Positions 18,493-27,865 of a DNA stretch of 64,000 bases are shown piece by piece. Each line of letters opens with the position of its first letter. The stretch's first letter is position 1. Both the position numbers and the translations under genes were made by a program. The DNA comes from an uncultured Lutibacter sp. (GTDB lineage Bacteria > Bacteroidota > Bacteroidia > Flavobacteriales > Flavobacteriaceae), in the NCBI RefSeq assembly GCF_947495725.1, contig NZ_CANLZZ010000008.1:62001-126000 (forward strand), read 5' to 3'. The notes under the pieces are model-generated. The model did no database searches. It was not told the origin of the DNA and was given only the letters and a program-made list of their open reading frames with translations.

Positions 18493-19266
18493 TTAATTTA
18501 ATAAATTATCAATTTTTGTTTTTTCTTCTTCCGCTAAAGCTCCATCAACTAAAATTCTACCACTATGCTCATCTGTAATAATTTTTTTACGACTTGCAAT
18601 TTCAACTTGACGTTGAGGTGGAATTGTGAAAAATGAACCACCTGAAGCTCCTCTTTCAATCGATACAACAGCTAAACCATTTTTTACAGTTGAACGAATT
18701 CGATTATAAGCTTTTAATAAATGGTCGTCAATTAATTCAGCATATTCAGCTGATTTTTTAAGTAATAATTCTTCTTCTTTTACTGTGTCACCCATTATAT
18801 CGTTTAACTCGTCAGATTTATGTTTTAATAAATCTTCTTGTCTAGCAATATTTTCTTTGGTGGCAGCAATTACTTCGTTTTTTTGCTCAATTTTAGCTTT
18901 GAATTCTTTAATTCTCTTTTCAGCTAATTCAATTTCTAGTTCTTGATATTCTGTTTCTTTACTTAAAGAATTGAATTCTCTATTATTACGAACCTTTTTT
19001 TGTTGTTCAGCGTATTTTTTAACTAAAGTTTTAGCTTCTTCAATTACCATTTTTTTGGCGCTAATATCATTCTTAAGATTTGAAACGTCTTCATCTAAGT
19101 TAGAAAGTCTTTTGTTAAGACCAACTATTTCATCTTCTAAATCTTCTATTTCTAAAGGTAGTTCTCCTCTTACATTTTTAATTTCATCAACTCTTGAGTC
19201 TATTAATTGTAGGTCGTAAAGAGCTCTTAACTTTTCTTCAACAGTAACTTCTTTATTTTTAGCCAT
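18493..19266 (-). CDS. Coiled-coil protein of the CT398/zinc-ribbon family, zinc cysteines absent
   Basis: A 257-aa protein. Residues about 1-190 form a long heptad-rich coiled coil (EKLRALYDLQLIDSR at the N-terminus, then LEIELAEKRIKEFKAKIEQK). The C-terminal part corresponds to the small zinc ribbon of this family, but the two expected CxxC pairs read SGGS (in ERGASGGSFF) and DEHS (in ITDEHSGRIL). The fold outline is kept while all four zinc ligands are lost. Start chosen at 19266 because the longer frame from 19347 would run into the Nif3 gene. It follows Nif3 after 1 base, so the two are one operon. Function unknown. Confidence 0.78.
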   Translation of the reverse strand: MAKNKEVTVEEKLRALYDLQLIDSRVDEIKNVRGELPLEIEDLEDEIVGLNKRLSNLDEDVSNLKNDISAKKMVIEEAKTLVKKYAEQQKKVRNNREFNSLSKETEYQELEIELAEKRIKEFKAKIEQKNEVIAATKENIARQEDLLKHKSDELNDIMGDTVKEEELLLKKSAEYAELIDDHLLKAYNRIRSTVKNGLAVVSIERGASGGSFFTIPPQRQVEIASRKKIITDEHSGRILVDGALAEEEKTKIDNLLN

Positions 19267-19267
19267 A

Positions 19268-20362
19268 TTATAAGTAATAAATTGGATTTGTGTTTTTTTC
19301 CGATAAAATGATTGCAAAATTAGGAAATTTTTTTGTAAGTATGTCAACTAAAAGATTTTTTGTGAATTGTTCACTTTCAAAATGGCCAATATCAGCAATA
19401 AGTATCTTGTTCTCAGCTAAATAAAATTCATGATATTTTATATCGGAAGTAACATAAATATCTGCATTTGCTTTTATAGCATTTTTTATGGCAAAACTTC
19501 CAGAACCACCTAATACGGCAACTTTATTAATTGGTTTATTTAAAAATTTAGAATGTCTAATTCCTTTAGCATTCATAGTTTTTTTAAGTTTATTTAAAAA
19601 TTCAAGTTCTGATATTTCTTCGGAAAGTTCTCCAACCATTCCCATTCCAATATCTTGATTAAAATTGTCTAACGAAACAATGTCGTATGCAACTTCTTCA
19701 TACGGATGTGCATTAAAAAGAGTTTTTAATATGTTGTTCTCTTTGTGTTTTTCAAATATTACACTAATAAAAGTTTCATTTTCAATATGAAATTCTCCTT
19801 TCTTTCCAATTGTAGGATTGGAATCATCATTTCCTCTATATGTGCCAAAACCTTCTGTGTTATAACTACAATTGTCATAATTACCAATGGTTCCAGCCCC
19901 TGCTTTAAAAAGTGCATTTCTAACCATTTCGGCATTTTCTGCAGGGGCATAAGTTGTAAGCTTTTTTATTGTATTTTTTTGAGGAATTAAAATGGATTTA
20001 TTTTTTAACCCTAATACTTCACAAATTTTGGCATTAACTCCTTGCGTTGAATTGTCTAAAGCCGTGTGCATAGCATAAATTGCAATATCATTTTTAATGG
20101 CTTTCAATACTACGCGTTCTACATAACTATTTCCATTAATTTTTTTTAATCCTGAAAAAATAATAGGATGAAAACTAACAATTAAATTACAATGTTTTTC
20201 AATAGCTTCATCTACTACATTTTCTAAGGCGTCAAGGGTAACCAAAACTGCTGATACTTTTGTATTGTAGTTTCCTATTAGTAACCCTACATTATCAAAA
20301 CCTTCAGCATAATTTAATGGAGCAATTTCTTCAATACAATTGGTAATATCTCTTATAGTCAT
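19268..20362 (-). CDS. Nif3-like dinuclear metal centre protein
   Basis: 364 aa, the long form of the Nif3/DUF34 family, in which an insert domain (about 125-230) splits the two metal-binding halves. Conserved phrases are PLNYAEGFDNVGLLIG near the N-terminus, VSFHPIIFSGLKKI (metal-binding His), AMHTALDNSTQGVN, and at the C-terminus ADIGHFESEQF with His and Glu ligands. It forms toroidal hexamers in known structures; the biochemical role remains unsettled. Operon with the coiled-coil protein, an association often seen in Bacteroidota. Confidence 0.9.
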   Translation of the reverse strand: MTIRDITNCIEEIAPLNYAEGFDNVGLLIGNYNTKVSAVLVTLDALENVVDEAIEKHCNLIVSFHPIIFSGLKKINGNSYVERVVLKAIKNDIAIYAMHTALDNSTQGVNAKICEVLGLKNKSILIPQKNTIKKLTTYAPAENAEMVRNALFKAGAGTIGNYDNCSYNTEGFGTYRGNDDSNPTIGKKGEFHIENETFISVIFEKHKENNILKTLFNAHPYEEVAYDIVSLDNFNQDIGMGMVGELSEEISELEFLNKLKKTMNAKGIRHSKFLNKPINKVAVLGGSGSFAIKNAIKANADIYVTSDIKYHEFYLAENKILIADIGHFESEQFTKNLLVDILTKKFPNFAIILSEKNTNPIYYL

Positions 20363-20445
20363 AATTTCAAAATAATTCTAAAACAAAGGTAATTTTTACA
20401 TTATAAAGTTAAAGATTTTAAGCATAATTATTATAATTTGTTTTG

Positions 20446-20453
20446 TATTTTCG
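20446..20453 (+). promoter_or_regulatory. -7 element just before lpxK (near-leaderless)
   Basis: TATTTTCG at 20446-20453 lies six bases before the GTG start at 20460, which predicts a transcript with almost no leader. No convincing -33 box is seen at the expected distance. Confidence 0.4.
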
Positions 20454-20459
20454 CTTTTA

Positions 20460-21497
20460 GTGAAAACTTTAAGAAAAATAGCGTATCCTTTTTCATTTTT
20501 ATACGATTTTATTACAAGTATTAGAAATGTGCTTTATGATAAACATGTGTTTAATTCAACAAAATTTGAAACTCCGGTAATTGTTGTTGGGAATTTAAGT
20601 GTTGGCGGTACAGGGAAAACTCCTCAAATAGAATATTTAATTAGATTGTTAAAAGCTGATTGTAAATTGGCGGTTTTAAGTCGTGGATATAAAAGAAAAA
20701 GTAAGGGTTTTATAATTGCTGATGAAAAATCAAACTCAGATTTAATAGGAGATGAACCTTTTCAGTATTATAAAAAGTTTGAAAATGTAATTATTGCGGT
20801 TGATTCTGATAGAACAAATGGAATAAATCAATTAGAAAACCTTAATAATCCACCAGATGTTGTTTTATTAGATGACGCATTTCAACATAGAAAAGTTGAA
20901 GGAGGGTTAAATATTTTGCTTACTCCTTATAACGATTTATATATAGACGATTCATTATTGCCTGCAGGAAATTTAAGAGAAAACACATCTGGAGCCAAAA
21001 GAGCTCAAATAATTATTGTTACAAAATGTCCAAATTCACTTTCAGAAGTGGAGCAGTTTCAAATAGCTAAGAAATTGAAACCAACTTTGTATCAAACTGT
21101 ATTTTTCACCACAATTTCTTATAGTGATGAAATTAAAGGTTCATCTAAATTTTTAATAAAAGAATTAAAAGAAAAGGAGGTTGTACTTGTTACAGGTATT
21201 GCGAATCCAACACCGTTATTAGATTATTTACATAATATGGATGTTAGGTTTACGCATTTGAAATATCCAGATCATTATAATTTTAATGAAGATGATTTAA
21301 AAACAATATCAGAAAAATTTGATGCAGTAGTTTCAAAAAATAAATTATTATTGACAACAGAAAAGGATTATGTACGTATCTTTGATAAGATAGAAAACTT
21401 ACACTATATTTCAATTAAAACAGAATTTTTAAATCATTCAAACGATTTTAATAAAATTATAAAAAGATATGTGGAACAAAGTTCAAGAAACAGTTAA
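20460..21497 (+). CDS. lpxK: Tetraacyldisaccharide 4'-kinase
   Basis: Phosphorylates the 4' position of the lipid A disaccharide at the inner membrane, in the pathway to lipopolysaccharide. 345 aa with a GTG start (no in-frame ATG nearby fits the family N-terminus). An N-terminal membrane-associating segment (about 5-25) precedes a P-loop GNLSVGGTGKTPQ (44-56). Further family phrases are AVLSRGYKRKSKG, GDEPFQYYKKF, VVLLDDAFQHRKV and LLTTEKDYVRI. The last 29 bases overlap the start of the purine nucleoside phosphorylase gene, which implies translational coupling. Confidence 0.95.
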   Translation: MKTLRKIAYPFSFLYDFITSIRNVLYDKHVFNSTKFETPVIVVGNLSVGGTGKTPQIEYLIRLLKADCKLAVLSRGYKRKSKGFIIADEKSNSDLIGDEPFQYYKKFENVIIAVDSDRTNGINQLENLNNPPDVVLLDDAFQHRKVEGGLNILLTPYNDLYIDDSLLPAGNLRENTSGAKRAQIIIVTKCPNSLSEVEQFQIAKKLKPTLYQTVFFTTISYSDEIKGSSKFLIKELKEKEVVLVTGIANPTPLLDYLHNMDVRFTHLKYPDHYNFNEDDLKTISEKFDAVVSKNKLLLTTEKDYVRIFDKIENLHYISIKTEFLNHSNDFNKIIKRYVEQSSRNS

Positions 21498-22278
21498 TTT
21501 TTTAAAGAATAAAGGAATAAAAGCTCCAGACTTTGGTGTTATTTTAGGTACAGGTTTGGGAAACTTGGTTGATAAAATTGATATAAGAATTGCAATACCT
21601 TATGAAGAAATTTTAAACTTTCCAGTTTCTACAGTTGAAGGACATTCAGGTGAATTAATTTATGGTAAAATAGGAGACAAAACAATTATTGCTATGCGTG
21701 GACGTTTCCATTATTATGAAGGTTGGACAATGCAAGAAACTGTTTTTCCCGTAAGAGTAATGAAATATTTGGGTGTTGAAAAATTGATAGTTTCAAATGC
21801 ATCAGGTGGAGTTAATCCAAATTTTAAAGTTGGTGATATAATGGTTATTACAGACCATATTAATATGATGCCAGAACATCCACTTAATGGAAAAAACGAC
21901 GAGCGTTTTGGGCCTCGCTTTGTAGATATGCACGAAGCTTACAGCAAAGCTATGATTTCAAAAATGGATATTGTAGCTAAGAAATTGGATATTAAAATCC
22001 ATAAAGGAATTTATTTAGCATTACAAGGCCCAACTTTTGAAACTCCTGCAGAGTATAAAATGGTAAAAATATTAGGAGCTGATACTGTTGGAATGTCTAC
22101 AGTGCCAGAAGTAATTGTAGCGAAACATATGGGTATGGAATGTTTTGGAATATCTGTTATTACAGATTTGGGGATTGAAGGTTTGGTAGAAGAAGTTTCA
22201 CATGAAGAGGTGCAAAAAGTAGCCAAAATATCTGAAAAAGTAGTTGGTAAATTGGTAGAAGAATTTGTAAAATTGTAA
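21469..22278 (+). CDS. punA: Purine nucleoside phosphorylase
   Basis: Cleaves purine nucleosides with phosphate to the base and ribose-1-phosphate in purine salvage. 269 aa, trimeric class (PNP/MTAP family II). Motifs: GVILGTGLGNLVD (phosphate loop), the HSGELIYG segment, MRGRFHYYEGW, VSNASGGVNP, and the base-site segment GPTFETPAEYKM followed by GADTVGMSTVPEVIVA. It starts inside the end of lpxK (29-base overlap), and no later Met would keep the family N-terminus. Confidence 0.94.
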   Translation: MWNKVQETVNFLKNKGIKAPDFGVILGTGLGNLVDKIDIRIAIPYEEILNFPVSTVEGHSGELIYGKIGDKTIIAMRGRFHYYEGWTMQETVFPVRVMKYLGVEKLIVSNASGGVNPNFKVGDIMVITDHINMMPEHPLNGKNDERFGPRFVDMHEAYSKAMISKMDIVAKKLDIKIHKGIYLALQGPTFETPAEYKMVKILGADTVGMSTVPEVIVAKHMGMECFGISVITDLGIEGLVEEVSHEEVQKVAKISEKVVGKLVEEFVKL

Positions 22279-22323
22279 ATATGGCATTATTTTAGAGGTT
22301 GTTAAAAAAATAGTTGATTTAAA

Positions 22324-22806
22324 ATGAAGAAAATTATTATAAGTTGTTTTGTTGCTTTTGGAATTCTAGGATCATTGAAAGCTCAAGAAAGTTTTAATGA
22401 AAATATAGAAGAAATAGCTCATTGGCAAGAAGATTATTCGAAAGTGAAAAAGTTGGCTAAATCTGAAAACAAACCAATTCTTATATTTTTCACTGGTTCG
22501 GATTGGTGTGGGCCTTGTAAAATGCTTGTTTCTGATGTTTTTAAAACTGAAAAATTTAAAAAATTAAGTGAAGAAGAGTTTATTTTATATGAAGCTAATT
22601 TTCCAAGAAATAAAGATTTAATTTCAAAATCTCAAAAAAATGATAATTCAAAACTAAAAGAAACTTTTGGTATTAAAACATATCCTACAGTTGTAATTTT
22701 AGATCCTAAAGAAAAGGAACTAGGTAGGTTAAAAGGATATAATTTAATGCGCGAAACAAGTTATCATTATTCTTTTTTTAAAGAAAATATTAAAAACTTA
22801 GAATAA
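22324..22806 (+). CDS. Secreted thioredoxin-family protein
   Basis: 160 aa with a signal peptide (about 1-20, ending at LKA-QES) and a thioredoxin fold whose active site is WCGPC (Cys62, Cys65), the classic thioredoxin sequence. A cis-Pro loop is seen at IKTYPTVVIL. It is likely a periplasmic disulfide reductase or a member of the thioredoxin-7/DUF255-like group. It stands alone between purine nucleoside phosphorylase and a terminator; partners unknown. Confidence 0.85.
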   Translation: MKKIIISCFVAFGILGSLKAQESFNENIEEIAHWQEDYSKVKKLAKSENKPILIFFTGSDWCGPCKMLVSDVFKTEKFKKLSEEEFILYEANFPRNKDLISKSQKNDNSKLKETFGIKTYPTVVILDPKEKELGRLKGYNLMRETSYHYSFFKENIKNLE

Positions 22807-22836
22807 AAAAAACCGCCAATTGGCGGTTTTTTTATT
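22805..22836. terminator. Bidirectional terminator between the thioredoxin and OmpA genes
   Basis: AAAAACCGCC and GGCGGTTTTT pair perfectly around an AATT loop, with A and T runs on both sides, between two convergent genes. Confidence 0.9.
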
Positions 22837-22850
22837 GTGTGTATTTATTT

Positions 22851-24086
22851 TTATTGATTTACAACTCTAAATGTAGTTCTTCTATTTGCTCTATGCTCTC
22901 TTTCAGTACAAGAAACACCATCAGAACATCTGTTTGTTAATCTATTTTCACCAAAACCATTAGCAGTTAATTGACTAGCATTAATTCCTTTTGAAATTAA
23001 GTAGTTAGAAACAGCCATTGCTCTTCTTTCAGATAAATCTTGGTTACTTTCTTTAGAACCTCTAGAATCTGTATGAGATTCAAGTGCAACTGCTACTCCA
23101 GTTTTTAACACAGGTAATAAACGAGTATCAATTATTCTTTTTGCTTCAGCAGTTAAAGTAGCACTTCCTAAATTCCAGTTAATTGGTAAAATACTAGCTT
23201 CAGTTAATTTACAATCAACTTCTTTCCAAGTAGTTAAACCACCTTTTTGAACAAGAACTTCTTTTGTAACAGTTTTGTATTGAGCAGGAACATTTTTCTC
23301 TACAAAACTTGCATCTTTATCTAAAATAACTTTTGAAATAGTTGCATATTCTGCAGGAATTTCAACAATTCTTGTAGTTGGAGGAGTAACCATAACTGTT
23401 TTTTTAACAACTTTTGTTACTTCTGGAATTTCAACTCTTCTAGTTGATGGTTTATTTGCAACTACCGTTTTCTTATATGTTTTTGTAAAACCTGGCACTG
23501 AAGTTCTACTTGTAGAAGCATCTCTATCTAATAAAGTTTTAGAAATTGTTACATATTCCGCAGGAATTGGCTTGTAACACCAGTATCTACAATCGTTAGG
23601 ATCACTAGATTGACAATCAGGAGCAACATCACTCATTTGCCAAGTAGCTGAAGCTGGTTTAATTTCAATTGTCTCTGAGTCTGATCTAAACGTAGCAGGA
23701 CTAACGCTTAATTTTGAACCATCTTCTTTTGCAGTATAAGTTAAAGTTTCTGATCCAAATGTTCCAGGGATAGCTTCTAATCTGTAACTAGCCTCTTTAA
23801 CAACCACTACAACGTCTCTTGTTTCGTATACAGCAGGAACTACTACTAATTTTTGACTAGCTTCTTTAACAAGTACTCTTTCTGTAATTGTTTTGTAAGT
23901 AGCTGGAATAGTTGAAATTGTTTTGTAGGCAGCCTGAGTTTCAATTGTAACGTCTTGGTTTTTCCAAACATCTGGAGTTTTACAACGTACATAACATTTT
24001 CCTGGTTCTGGGTTTGTTGGCAAGTCTTGAGAATAAGCACTCGCTCCAAAGACTAAAAGCGTAATTGAAAATAATAGTTTTTTCAT
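22851..24086 (-). CDS. OmpA-family outer-membrane protein with repeated PAxYxT segments
   Basis: 411 aa with a signal peptide (1-19, ending SAYS-QDL). Residues about 50-290 consist of at least eight degenerate repeats of roughly 25-35 residues. Each has a phrase like IPAxYxTxxxxVLVKEAS or VPxxTKxxKKTVV, and alternate repeats end in LVKEAS, VVKEAS, LDRDAS and LDKDAS. The C-terminal 120 residues are an OmpA peptidoglycan-binding domain (LESHTDSRGSKESNQDLSER, with SxRAxAVxxYL after it). A Cys-rich patch (DCQSSDPNDCRYWCYKP) interrupts the repeats. Probably an outer-membrane protein tethered to peptidoglycan; the role of the repeats is unknown. Confidence 0.85.
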   Translation of the reverse strand: MKKLLFSITLLVFGASAYSQDLPTNPEPGKCYVRCKTPDVWKNQDVTIETQAAYKTISTIPATYKTITERVLVKEASQKLVVVPAVYETRDVVVVVKEASYRLEAIPGTFGSETLTYTAKEDGSKLSVSPATFRSDSETIEIKPASATWQMSDVAPDCQSSDPNDCRYWCYKPIPAEYVTISKTLLDRDASTSRTSVPGFTKTYKKTVVANKPSTRRVEIPEVTKVVKKTVMVTPPTTRIVEIPAEYATISKVILDKDASFVEKNVPAQYKTVTKEVLVQKGGLTTWKEVDCKLTEASILPINWNLGSATLTAEAKRIIDTRLLPVLKTGVAVALESHTDSRGSKESNQDLSERRAMAVSNYLISKGINASQLTANGFGENRLTNRCSDGVSCTEREHRANRRTTFRVVNQ

Positions 24087-24205
24087 TTTTCATGTATTTA
24101 ATAAGGTTAATAATATTTAGAATTTCTAAACACTTGTTATTTTGACACACAATTTTTTGGTTAGTCACAATTTAATGAAAAAAAATCATTTTTAATTATT
24201 ATTCG

Positions 24206-25102
24206 TTATATTTTTTTTAAATACAAGCTTTTTACAATACCATCTGCAAGCCCAATTTTAGGGACATATATTTTTTTTGCGTTGCTCCATTTCATAGCTG
24301 ATAAATATATTTTTGTTGCCGGTATTATAACATCGGCTCTATCAGGGTTTAAATCTAATTCTGAAATTCTTTCATCATAAGTCATTTTTTTAAGGAAATA
24401 AAACTGTGATTTTAAGTAAATATTAGATAATGGCTTTCCAATTGGTTTTCCTGATAATTTAAATAGTTTATTTATGTTTCCTCCAGATCCTATAAGTGAA
24501 ACCTTTTTTAAGTTTAAAGTATTAGATTTAATCCATACTTCCATATTTTCCCATATATGTTCAAATGATTTTTGTTTATTAAGCAAACGAACTGTACCTA
24601 TTTTAAATGATTTAGAGTTGACAATTTTACCATTTGAAAAAATTGTTATTTCTGTGCTTCCACCTCCAACATCAACATATACATAAGATTTGTCACTTTC
24701 AATTAAACTACTTAGGTCAGTTGAAAAAATTATTGCGGCTTCTTTTTTACCATTTATAATATTTATTTTTATACCTGTTTTTTCAAAAATTTCATCAACA
24801 ACCTCATTTCCATTTGTAGCTTCTCTCATTGCTGATGTAGCACAAGCATAATAGTTTTCTACTCCATGTACATTCATTAGTAGTTTAAAAGCTTGCATAG
24901 CTTCAATCATTCTATTTTTGTTTGCTTCTGAAATAAAACCTTTTATAAAAGTGTCGGCTCCTAATCTTATAGGAACTCTTACTAATGCGGATTTTTTAAA
25001 ACTTGGTGGTCCATCTTTTTTATGGGTAATTACGTTAGTAACTAATAATCTAATAGCGTTTGAACCTATATCTATACCTGCAAGTTTTTCAATTTTCAAC
25101 AT
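24206..25102 (-). CDS. Ppx/GppA-family phosphatase
   Basis: 298 aa of the ASKHA fold. The N-terminal phosphate loop is AGIDIGSNAIRLLV, the central YACATSAMREA segment follows, then DVGGGSTEI and LIGSGGNINKL. Family members hydrolyse polyphosphate or pppGpp. The protein is shorter than full Ppx (about 500 aa) and has only the catalytic core, as is common in Bacteroidota. It begins 4 bases after the stop of the SixA-like gene, so the pair is an operon of phosphatases. Confidence 0.9.
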   Translation of the reverse strand: MLKIEKLAGIDIGSNAIRLLVTNVITHKKDGPPSFKKSALVRVPIRLGADTFIKGFISEANKNRMIEAMQAFKLLMNVHGVENYYACATSAMREATNGNEVVDEIFEKTGIKINIINGKKEAAIIFSTDLSSLIESDKSYVYVDVGGGSTEITIFSNGKIVNSKSFKIGTVRLLNKQKSFEHIWENMEVWIKSNTLNLKKVSLIGSGGNINKLFKLSGKPIGKPLSNIYLKSQFYFLKKMTYDERISELDLNPDRADVIIPATKIYLSAMKWSNAKKIYVPKIGLADGIVKSLYLKKI

Positions 25103-25106
25103 TTAA

Positions 25107-25595
25107 TTATTTATAGTTTTTTGGGAATTCGGTTAAAAAAGTATTTCCTGATTTAATATTTTTCCAATGGTTAATGTCAAATTTTATTCCAATAACTCCA
25201 CATGTGGGTACGTGGTTTATTTGTTTATTACCAAATTTATTTACAAATGTATTAATGCCATGATCATGGCTAAAAATAATGGCAGAATCAAAACTGTCAT
25301 CTAAAGCTTTAACAGTTTTTATTAGGTAACCATCACTAAAGTTATATAGTGATTTACTTATTTTAAGATTTGCCAAAGGGTAATTAAAAGTATAGCTAAA
25401 AATCATTCCAGTATGCAATGCTCTATTAGCACAACTCGATACAAATACATCGGGGGTAGCAATTTTTTTGTTTAAAACATTTGAAATCAAATAAGCATCA
25501 TTAATTCCGCGTTTTTTTAAAGGCCTATCAATGTCTTTAATTCCTTCATATTCCCATGAGGATTTAGCGTGTCTTACAATATAAAGTGTTTTCAT
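25107..25595 (-). CDS. SixA-like histidine phosphatase
   Basis: 162 aa of the histidine phosphatase superfamily. The catalytic motif LYIVRHAKSSW lies at the N-terminus (RHA, His9), the second Arg in SSCANRALHTG and the second His in IFSHDHGIN. SixA in E. coli removes phosphate from histidine-phosphotransfer proteins; short RHG proteins in Bacteroidota are uncharacterised. First gene before the Ppx/GppA gene. Confidence 0.88.
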   Translation of the reverse strand: MKTLYIVRHAKSSWEYEGIKDIDRPLKKRGINDAYLISNVLNKKIATPDVFVSSCANRALHTGMIFSYTFNYPLANLKISKSLYNFSDGYLIKTVKALDDSFDSAIIFSHDHGINTFVNKFGNKQINHVPTCGVIGIKFDINHWKNIKSGNTFLTEFPKNYK

Positions 25596-25626
25596 TTTGC
25601 TTTGTTGAATTTCAAATATAAATAAT

Positions 25627-26274
25627 TTAAGGAGCTAATCTTTCAATTTTCCAATTAAAATCTTCTTGTAGGGTGTATCTTATTCTGTCGTGCATTCTAT
25701 TTGGTCTTCCTTGCCAAAACTCCATACTTATTGGTCTTACAATATAACCACCCCAATGTTTTGGTCTTGTAATTTCTTTATTTTCAAATTGTTTTTCGAA
25801 GAGGCTTAGGCGGTCGTCTAAATATTTTCTAGATGCTACTGGTTCACTTTGATCCGAAGCCCAAGCTCCTAATTTGCTACCATCTGGTCTTGATTCAAAA
25901 TAACCATCGGATAAATTTTCTGAAATTTTTTCGGCAACTCCTTTAATTATGACTTGGCGTTCTATATTATGCCACAAAAATGATAAACAAACATTTGGAT
26001 TGTTTTCAATAGCTTTTCCTTTTTCGCTATTATAATTGGTATAAAATATAAAACCTTCCCAAGTATATTTTTTTAATAATACTGCTCGAGATTTAGGAAA
26101 ACCATCCAAACCTATTGTTGAAATGGTCATTGCATTTGATTCAACATCACCTCCATATTCTTCAACTTCATAAAACCACTTTTGAAAAAGTTCCATTGGA
26201 TTGTCGGAAATATCATTCATTGAAAGTTCAACTTTCTGATAGTTTCGTCTGTAATTACTTAAATCGTTTTCCAT
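25627..26274 (-). CDS. pdxH: Pyridoxamine 5'-phosphate oxidase
   Basis: Oxidises pyridoxine or pyridoxamine 5'-phosphate to pyridoxal phosphate with FMN and oxygen. 215 aa, the normal length. Diagnostic phrases: an N-terminal MENDLSNYRRNYQK, then PKSRAVLLKKYTWEGFIFYTNY, GAWASDQSEPVASR, and the C-terminal WQGRPNRMHDRIRY ending RLAP. Apparently monocistronic. Confidence 0.96.
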   Translation of the reverse strand: MENDLSNYRRNYQKVELSMNDISDNPMELFQKWFYEVEEYGGDVESNAMTISTIGLDGFPKSRAVLLKKYTWEGFIFYTNYNSEKGKAIENNPNVCLSFLWHNIERQVIIKGVAEKISENLSDGYFESRPDGSKLGAWASDQSEPVASRKYLDDRLSLFEKQFENKEITRPKHWGGYIVRPISMEFWQGRPNRMHDRIRYTLQEDFNWKIERLAP

Positions 26275-26324
26275 AAAGCAAAAATAAAAATTCTTTTATA
26301 GGATTAAATTCATTTATTAATTTT

Positions 26325-27788
26325 TTACGAATTCGTTTTTTTTATAGAAAGTAGACCAATAAATGTTATTAAACCATTTACTATTAACAGCTCATAGCCA
26401 AAAATATAACCATTAAATAAATTAATGGAATATTTGTTTAAAAAATAGGTTGCTACAACAGAGAAAATAGCAATTAACCAAACATATTTATCCTTAATGT
26501 TAATATTGGTAAAAATACCAAATGCAAATAAGCCCAATAGCGGTCCATAAGTATAAGATGCAACTTGAAGAACACTACTTATTACATTGTCTTCCAAAAC
26601 ATATTTAAAAATAACAATTACTATTACCAGAATAGCCGATATAACGATATGTGTTCTTTTACGAATTGCTTTTTGTTTTGATTGTTCTTTGTTTTCAATA
26701 TCTAAAAAATCGATACAATATGATGTAGTTAGCGATGTTAGTGCACTGTCAGCACTAGAATAGGCGGCTGCTATTAAGCCTAATACAAAAATTATACCTA
26801 TCGAAATCCCTAAGTTTCCATTTAAAGCTATTTCAGGAAAAAGTAAATCTGTTTTTACATTGCCATCAACCATTGGTATTGCAATTCCCATTTTTTGAGC
26901 ATAAATAAATAATAATGCGCCAAGAGTTAAAAAAACAAAGTTTACAAATATTAGAACTACACCCAACGATATAACATTCCATTGGGCTTCTTTAGTGTTT
27001 TTACATGTTAGATTTTTTTGCATCATATCTTGGTCTAAACCTGTCATTGCTATTGCAATAAACATTCCTCCTAAAAACGATTTTATAAAATACTTTTTAT
27101 CGTTAAAGTCATCGGTAAAAACAATTTTACTGTATTTCTCAAATTCAGGAGACGATATTATTTCAGAAAAGGATAAGTTTAAACCGTTAACTATTATAAT
27201 AATGGTGGCAACAACAGCAATAAGCATAAATAAAGTTTGCAAAGTATCGGTCCAAACAATGGTTTTTATTCCACCTTTAAATGTGTAAATCCAAATAAGT
27301 AAAATGGATAAAATAACAGTAACTTCAAAAGGAATATTCCAAGCATCGAAAATAAAATATTGTAATACTGAGGCAACTAAAAATAATCTAAACGAAGCAC
27401 CTAAAACTCTTGATACAAAAAAGAAAAATGCTCCAGTTTTATGGGATGTTGGTCCAAATCGATGCTTTAAGAATTCATAAATGGATGTAACTTTTATTTT
27501 ATAATAAATAGGAATTAACACATATGCAATTACCAAATAACCAAATAAATAACCAATTACAACTTGCATATAACTAAACTGCGAGCTTTGCACCCATCCG
27601 GGAACAGAAATAAAAGTTACACCAGAAAGAGAAGCTCCAATCATTCCAAAAGCTACAATATACCAAGGCGACTTTTTATTTGCTTTAAAAAAGGTGTCGT
27701 TACTATCATTTTTTCCTGTAAAATAGGCTATTGTAAGAAGTACAAAGAAATAAATTATGATAAGTGATAGTATGTATATAGGTTGCAT
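26325..27788 (-). CDS. Sodium:solute symporter (SSS family)
   Basis: 487 aa with about 13 predicted helices. Family features: [19 protein letters not shown] in the first helices (unwound TM1 region), the [10 protein letters not shown] loop, and [20 protein letters not shown], the sodium-site helix with Ser residues. It imports an unidentified solute with Na+. The neighbours (pdxH and recR) give no hint of the substrate. Its start lies 77 bases from divergent recR. Confidence 0.9.
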   Translation of the reverse strand: MQPIYILSLIIIYFFVLLTIAYFTGKNDSNDTFFKANKKSPWYIVAFGMIGASLSGVTFISVPGWVQSSQFSYMQVVIGYLFGYLVIAYVLIPIYYKIKVTSIYEFLKHRFGPTSHKTGAFFFFVSRVLGASFRLFLVASVLQYFIFDAWNIPFEVTVILSILLIWIYTFKGGIKTIVWTDTLQTLFMLIAVVATIIIIVNGLNLSFSEIISSPEFEKYSKIVFTDDFNDKKYFIKSFLGGMFIAIAMTGLDQDMMQKNLTCKNTKEAQWNVISLGVVLIFVNFVFLTLGALLFIYAQKMGIAIPMVDGNVKTDLLFPEIALNGNLGISIGIIFVLGLIAAAYSSADSALTSLTTSYCIDFLDIENKEQSKQKAIRKRTHIVISAILVIVIVIFKYVLEDNVISSVLQVASYTYGPLLGLFAFGIFTNINIKDKYVWLIAIFSVVATYFLNKYSINLFNGYIFGYELLIVNGLITFIGLLSIKKTNS

Positions 27789-27830
27789 TTATTTATGTGA
27801 AATTTGTTAGATAACAAAGAAAGTAAATTT

Positions 27831-27861
27831 ATTGAGAATATCGTTTGAAATTGTACATTTG
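27831..27861 (+). promoter_or_regulatory. recR promoter (leaderless)
   Basis: ATTG at 27831-27834, a 19-base spacer and TACATTTG at 27854-27861 fit the Bacteroidota promoter well. The ATG follows four bases later at 27866, so transcription probably starts at or very near the start codon. Confidence 0.65.
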
Positions 27862-27865
27862 CTAA

